Part shown: positions 6,734-8,610 of the stretch, one piece after another
Numbering within the stretch: position 1 is the first letter of the stretch
How the letters are laid out: each line of letters opens with the position of its first letter
NCBI GenBank assembly: GCA_022616395.1
Contig: JAKEEV010000679.1
Span: 1-8,610, forward strand
Length of the DNA stretch: 8,610 nt
Source of the DNA: Planctomycetia bacterium
GTDB lineage: Bacteria; Planctomycetota; Planctomycetia; Gemmatales; Gemmataceae
Direction of reading: 5' to 3'
The notes under the pieces: model-generated
The model's input: only the letters and a program-made list of their open reading frames with translations
Told to the model about the DNA's origin: nothing
Database searches by the model: none
Position numbers and translations under genes: made by a program

Positions 6734-6792
6734 GCGAGTCGTCCCTTACGATAGCTTCTGAAACTCGTCATGTGAACCAGTAAGGGACTCGC
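6734..6792 (+). promoter_or_regulatory. Possible hairpin covering the ribosome-binding site of the metallopeptidase gene
   Basis: Bases 6734-6739 (gcgagt) can pair with 6787-6792 (actcgc), and 6743-6749 (cccttac) with 6780-6786 (gtaaggg). That gives 13 pairs with a 3-nt bulge (6740-6742) and a 30-nt loop. The 3' strand contains the only good Shine-Dalgarno (aaggg, 6782-6786; 7 nt to ATG 6794). When folded, the site would be hidden. This could be a translational control structure or a remnant inverted repeat; no known riboswitch is recognised. Confidence 0.45.
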
Positions 6793-6793
6793 C

Positions 6794-7603
6794 ATGAGCC
6801 GCAACCGCTGGTTGATTGTCGTTCTTCTTCTGGCGTTCAGTTCGTCGATCGTACCAGCCGATCCGGGTCAGCCAGAAGCGCCCGCTCCGCGCCTGATCGT
6901 CCGTCCGGTGACGGATGATCTTCGCAAGTCGCTCAAGCTCGATCCCTTCTACGAGAAGTCTACCGACTACAACGGGCTTCCGATTCTTTCGTCAGGGAAA
7001 GTATCGGATGAAGCTCTGGTTGAAGCCCGCTACCTCATCGGCAAGATGCTCGCGGATCGAGCCGACATCACCGCGGCTCTCGTGAAGAACAGGTGTCGCT
7101 TTGTTGTGATGGCGCCAACCGAAATGACAACCGATGTGCCCGAACAGCGGAACATGACTCCCAAAGACTACTGGGACAAGCGCGCTCGCGGACTCGGCGG
7201 ACGCATTACATCTTGCGGTGAAGAGAATCTGCTCAACCTCAAGGGCGATCGCTACCGAAACGAGAACATCCTGATCCACGAGTTCGGCCACTGTATCCAT
7301 CAGTATGGCTTGCGCAGGGTAGACCCGAAGTTCGACGGCCGTCTGCGTGCGATTTACGCGCGTGCAATGAACAGGGGCCTCTGGAAGAACACTTACTCCG
7401 CGACCAACGCGGGCGAATACTGGGCTGAAGGCGTGCAGTCCTACTTCGACTGCAACGCGCCTCCGAGTCGTGGAGTTCACAACGACATCAACACCCGCGA
7501 GGAGCTTGCCAAATACGACCCGGATCTGTTCGAGTTGATAGATGAGGTGTTCAAACAGTCACCATATCGGTATGCTCGCTATGATAAGCGGAAGCGCCGA
7601 TGA
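6794..7603 (+). CDS. Secreted zincin metallopeptidase, ATLF/PPEP-like (M34-type)
   Basis: A 269-residue protein. Residues 1-22 are a signal peptide (RNRWLIVVLLLAFSSSIVPA), so it acts outside the cytoplasm. The zinc-binding helix is NILIHEFGHCIHQYG (158-172), with H162, catalytic E163 and H166. A second motif, Y201-SATNAGEYWAEG, supplies a probable third ligand E208 and catalytic Tyr Y201. The Tyr-to-Glu distance of 7 is the one I recall for anthrax lethal factor and the Pro-Pro endopeptidases, which suggests that fold. E212 is the alternative third ligand. The N-terminal 130 residues (RLIVRPVTDDLRKSLKLDPF, FVVMAPTEMTTDVPE) fit the small beta/alpha lobe before the active site. The substrate is unknown. 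The basic C-terminus (RYDKRKRR) is unusual. The start is set by aaggg at 6782-6786 and the signal peptide. The gene heads a three-gene plus-strand cluster. Confidence 0.82.
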   Translation: MSRNRWLIVVLLLAFSSSIVPADPGQPEAPAPRLIVRPVTDDLRKSLKLDPFYEKSTDYNGLPILSSGKVSDEALVEARYLIGKMLADRADITAALVKNRCRFVVMAPTEMTTDVPEQRNMTPKDYWDKRARGLGGRITSCGEENLLNLKGDRYRNENILIHEFGHCIHQYGLRRVDPKFDGRLRAIYARAMNRGLWKNTYSATNAGEYWAEGVQSYFDCNAPPSRGVHNDINTREELAKYDPDLFELIDEVFKQSPYRYARYDKRKRR

Positions 7604-7629
7604 AGTAGCTGAAGCGCGGAGGGCGAGCG

Positions 7630-7881
7630 ATGGGTCTGTTCAGTTTCCTGTTTGGCAAGCGCGATGGGCATGATGGCTCATCGCCGGAGAAGGCCATTAT
7701 AGTCAACAGCGTGGGTGAAGAATACGACTGGATGACTCGGAACTGCCCCGGTTTTCAACCCGTGATGCAGGCGCTCCAGGACATCAACGGCAAGCCTCAC
7801 GACGTTCATACTCTGCGCAATGATCGCGGAGAGGAGAAGATGGTGTACTTCGACATCTCGCGATTCTTCGGCAAGTTCTGA
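7630..7881 (+). CDS. Small conserved-looking protein of unknown function
   Basis: An 83-residue protein that I do not assign to a named family. It begins MGLFSFLFGKRDGHDGSSPE, a short hydrophobic/aromatic lead followed by a polar stretch. The rest looks like a compact alpha/beta domain: KAIIVNSVGEEYDWMTRNCP (21-40), a helix (PVMQALQDI), KPHDVHTLRNDRGEEKMVYF (55-74) and DISRFFGKF at the end. The YFDIS near the C-terminus and the 'SPEKAIIV' opening look like a conserved module, as in small planctomycete hypothetical proteins. There is no signal peptide, membrane span or metal motif. A strong Shine-Dalgarno (ggaggg, 7618-7623) lies 6 nt before the ATG. It is 26 nt after the metallopeptidase and 21 nt before the YjbR gene, so probably in one operon. 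Confidence 0.82.
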   Translation: MGLFSFLFGKRDGHDGSSPEKAIIVNSVGEEYDWMTRNCPGFQPVMQALQDINGKPHDVHTLRNDRGEEKMVYFDISRFFGKF

Positions 7882-7902
7882 TAACAGGGAGGTTGCGGTC
7901 TC

Positions 7903-8373
7903 ATGCCCGAAGACGATCCATTCACCATTGTTGAAACTGCTCTGCGCGATCGCGCGATGACTTATCCCGGCGCGACCGAAGAGTTCCCCTGGGATCACCG
8001 AGCCATCAAGGTGAAGGGGAAAATCTTCCTCATCCTCGACCTCACCGATGGCGTGTTGTCGGTCACGATGAAGTTGCCCGATTCAAACGCCTACGCGCTC
8101 ATGCAGCGATTCGCGGAACGCACTGGTTATGGGCTGGGCAAATCCGGCTGGGTGACGTGTCGATTCCGGCCCGGAGAAGAACCGGCGATAGATCTTCTCG
8201 AAGAGTGGCTGGAAGAAAGTTACCGCGCTGTTGCTCCAAAGAAACTGGTGCTCGCTCTCAACGCTCAACTCGCCGGCGCTCCAGATCCAGAAGCGACCGT
8301 GGTGAAGAAGCCAACACCCGCGAAGAAACCTGCCACAACCAAGAAGACCAAGAAGAAGACGAAGCGGAAGTGA
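7903..8373 (+). CDS. MmcQ/YjbR family (DUF419) protein with Lys-rich tail
   Basis: A 156-residue cytoplasmic protein. Residues about 7-120 match the MmcQ/YjbR family: an N-terminal helix (VETALRDRAMTYPGATEEF), the conserved FPWDHRAIKVKGKIF (28-42), the strand LSVTMKLPDSNAY (52-64), GYGLGKSGWVTCRF (75-88) and the helix DLLEEWLEESYRAVAPKKL (97-115). The family has a CyaY-like fold and is often called DNA-binding, but its biochemical role is not settled. Family members are usually about 115-120 residues. This one adds a 27-residue tail made of Lys, Thr, Pro and Ala (KKPTPAKKPATTKKTKKKTK), like histone H1-type tails, which could bind nucleic acid; that is inference. agggagg at 7886-7892 lies 10 nt before the ATG. 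A 30-bp palindrome begins 7 nt after the stop. Confidence 0.88.
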   Translation: MPEDDPFTIVETALRDRAMTYPGATEEFPWDHRAIKVKGKIFLILDLTDGVLSVTMKLPDSNAYALMQRFAERTGYGLGKSGWVTCRFRPGEEPAIDLLEEWLEESYRAVAPKKLVLALNAQLAGAPDPEATVVKKPTPAKKPATTKKTKKKTKRK

Positions 8374-8380
8374 GCGGCTC

Positions 8381-8456
8381 GGCGAACCCCGCCCGCAAGG
8401 GCGGTGGGTGTGGCACACTCGCCCAGCACCCACCGCCCTTGCGGGCGGGGTTCGCC
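8381..8456. repeat. 30-bp perfect inverted repeat, probable two-way terminator between convergent genes
   Basis: Arms 8381-8410 and 8427-8456 are perfectly complementary over 30 bp with a 16-nt loop and are very G+C rich. The left arm starts 7 nt after the TGA of the YjbR-like gene. The last base of the right arm (8456) is the final base of the TAG stop (8458-8456) of the minus-strand gene entering from the right edge. Placed between convergent genes, it could end transcription from both sides. The flanks lack a long T run, so it may instead stop or stabilise mRNA as a REP-like repeat. Confidence 0.88.
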
Positions 8457-8610
8457 TACTTCTTCTTGTCCTTCTTCTTGTCGTCCTTCTTCGGGTCGAC
8501 CTTCTTCGGGTCGCCCACCTTAATTACCACTGGCGGCAGCGTGTAGGCATAATCCTTGCCGCCGACTTTCGTTGTTGCGCGGAAGACATACGTTGTTGGG
8601 CCGGCGGGCG
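8456..8610 (-). CDS. C-terminal end of a minus-strand gene (partial), charged KD-rich tail
   Basis: The gene continues beyond the right edge; 50 codons and the stop are visible. The frame reads PAGPTTYVFRATTKVGGKDY, then AYTLPPVVIKVGDPKKVDPK and KDDKKKDKKK, ending TAG at 8458-8456. The first 30 residues alternate like beta strands of an immunoglobulin-like or PPC-type extracellular domain. They are followed by a Lys/Asp tail containing a short repeat (DPKKVDPKKDD). This pattern is familiar from planctomycete surface proteins, but no family can be named from so short a piece. The codons keep G or C at nearly all third positions in the tail, which supports real coding. The stop codon touches the palindrome at 8381-8456. 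Confidence 0.7.
   Translation of the reverse strand, partial: PAGPTTYVFRATTKVGGKDYAYTLPPVVIKVGDPKKVDPKKDDKKKDKKK

Noticed and set aside
6469..6804. Extended start of the FG-GAP/ASPIC gene and other frames through 6513-6804
   Set aside because: They translate the fold-back repeat; the signal peptide and ribosome site place the start at 6468.

Overview
The window looks like chromosomal DNA of a planctomycete, probably from the Gemmata group. This is inferred from the protein types present: a CRTAC1-like FG-GAP/ASPIC protein, a zinc-ribbon/proline-rich/membrane/HEAT-like protein, DUF433 and DUF5615 genes, and Lys-rich protein tails. Moderately high G+C and many long palindromic intergenic repeats fit the same picture. 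No rRNA, tRNA, transposase, CRISPR array or phage gene was seen.

Layout. From 6468 down to 117 every gene is on the minus strand. In order of transcription these are: a secreted FG-GAP/ASPIC-UnbV protein (6468-4864), a second secreted probable beta-propeller protein (4798-3410), a DUF433 antitoxin-like gene (3368-3120), a frameshifted DUF5615 PIN-like toxin gene (3123-2792), a thioredoxin-fold protein with a WCGDC motif (2788-2228), and a 620-residue zinc-ribbon/Pro-rich/membrane/HEAT-like protein (1979-117). A 325-bp divergent region (6469-6793) separates them from a plus-strand cluster: a secreted zincin metallopeptidase resembling the anthrax lethal factor/PPEP fold (6794-7603), an 83-residue protein of unknown function (7630-7881) and an MmcQ/YjbR family protein with a Lys-rich tail (7903-8373). 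This cluster converges on the 3' end of a minus-strand gene that runs off the right edge (8456-8610).

How the genes relate. The DUF433/DUF5615/thioredoxin genes are packed tightly (4-nt overlap, then a 3-nt gap) and look like one transcript. The two secreted proteins lie 65 nt apart and are probably co-transcribed. The three plus-strand genes are 21-26 nt apart, and the second and third have strong Shine-Dalgarno sequences.

What stands out. (1) Four different palindromic elements fill the intergenic gaps. Two of them supply part of a stop codon and a third ends 2 nt from one, so they behave like gene-end elements. (2) The toxin-like gene carries a frameshift that one added base repairs exactly to 110 residues. 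(3) A 13-bp stem can hide the ribosome-binding site of the metallopeptidase. (4) The metallopeptidase has the HExxH plus Tyr-6x-Glu arrangement expected of M34-type zincins. I did not find a clear multi-gene system of a new kind; the repeats and the metallopeptidase are the best candidates for follow-up.
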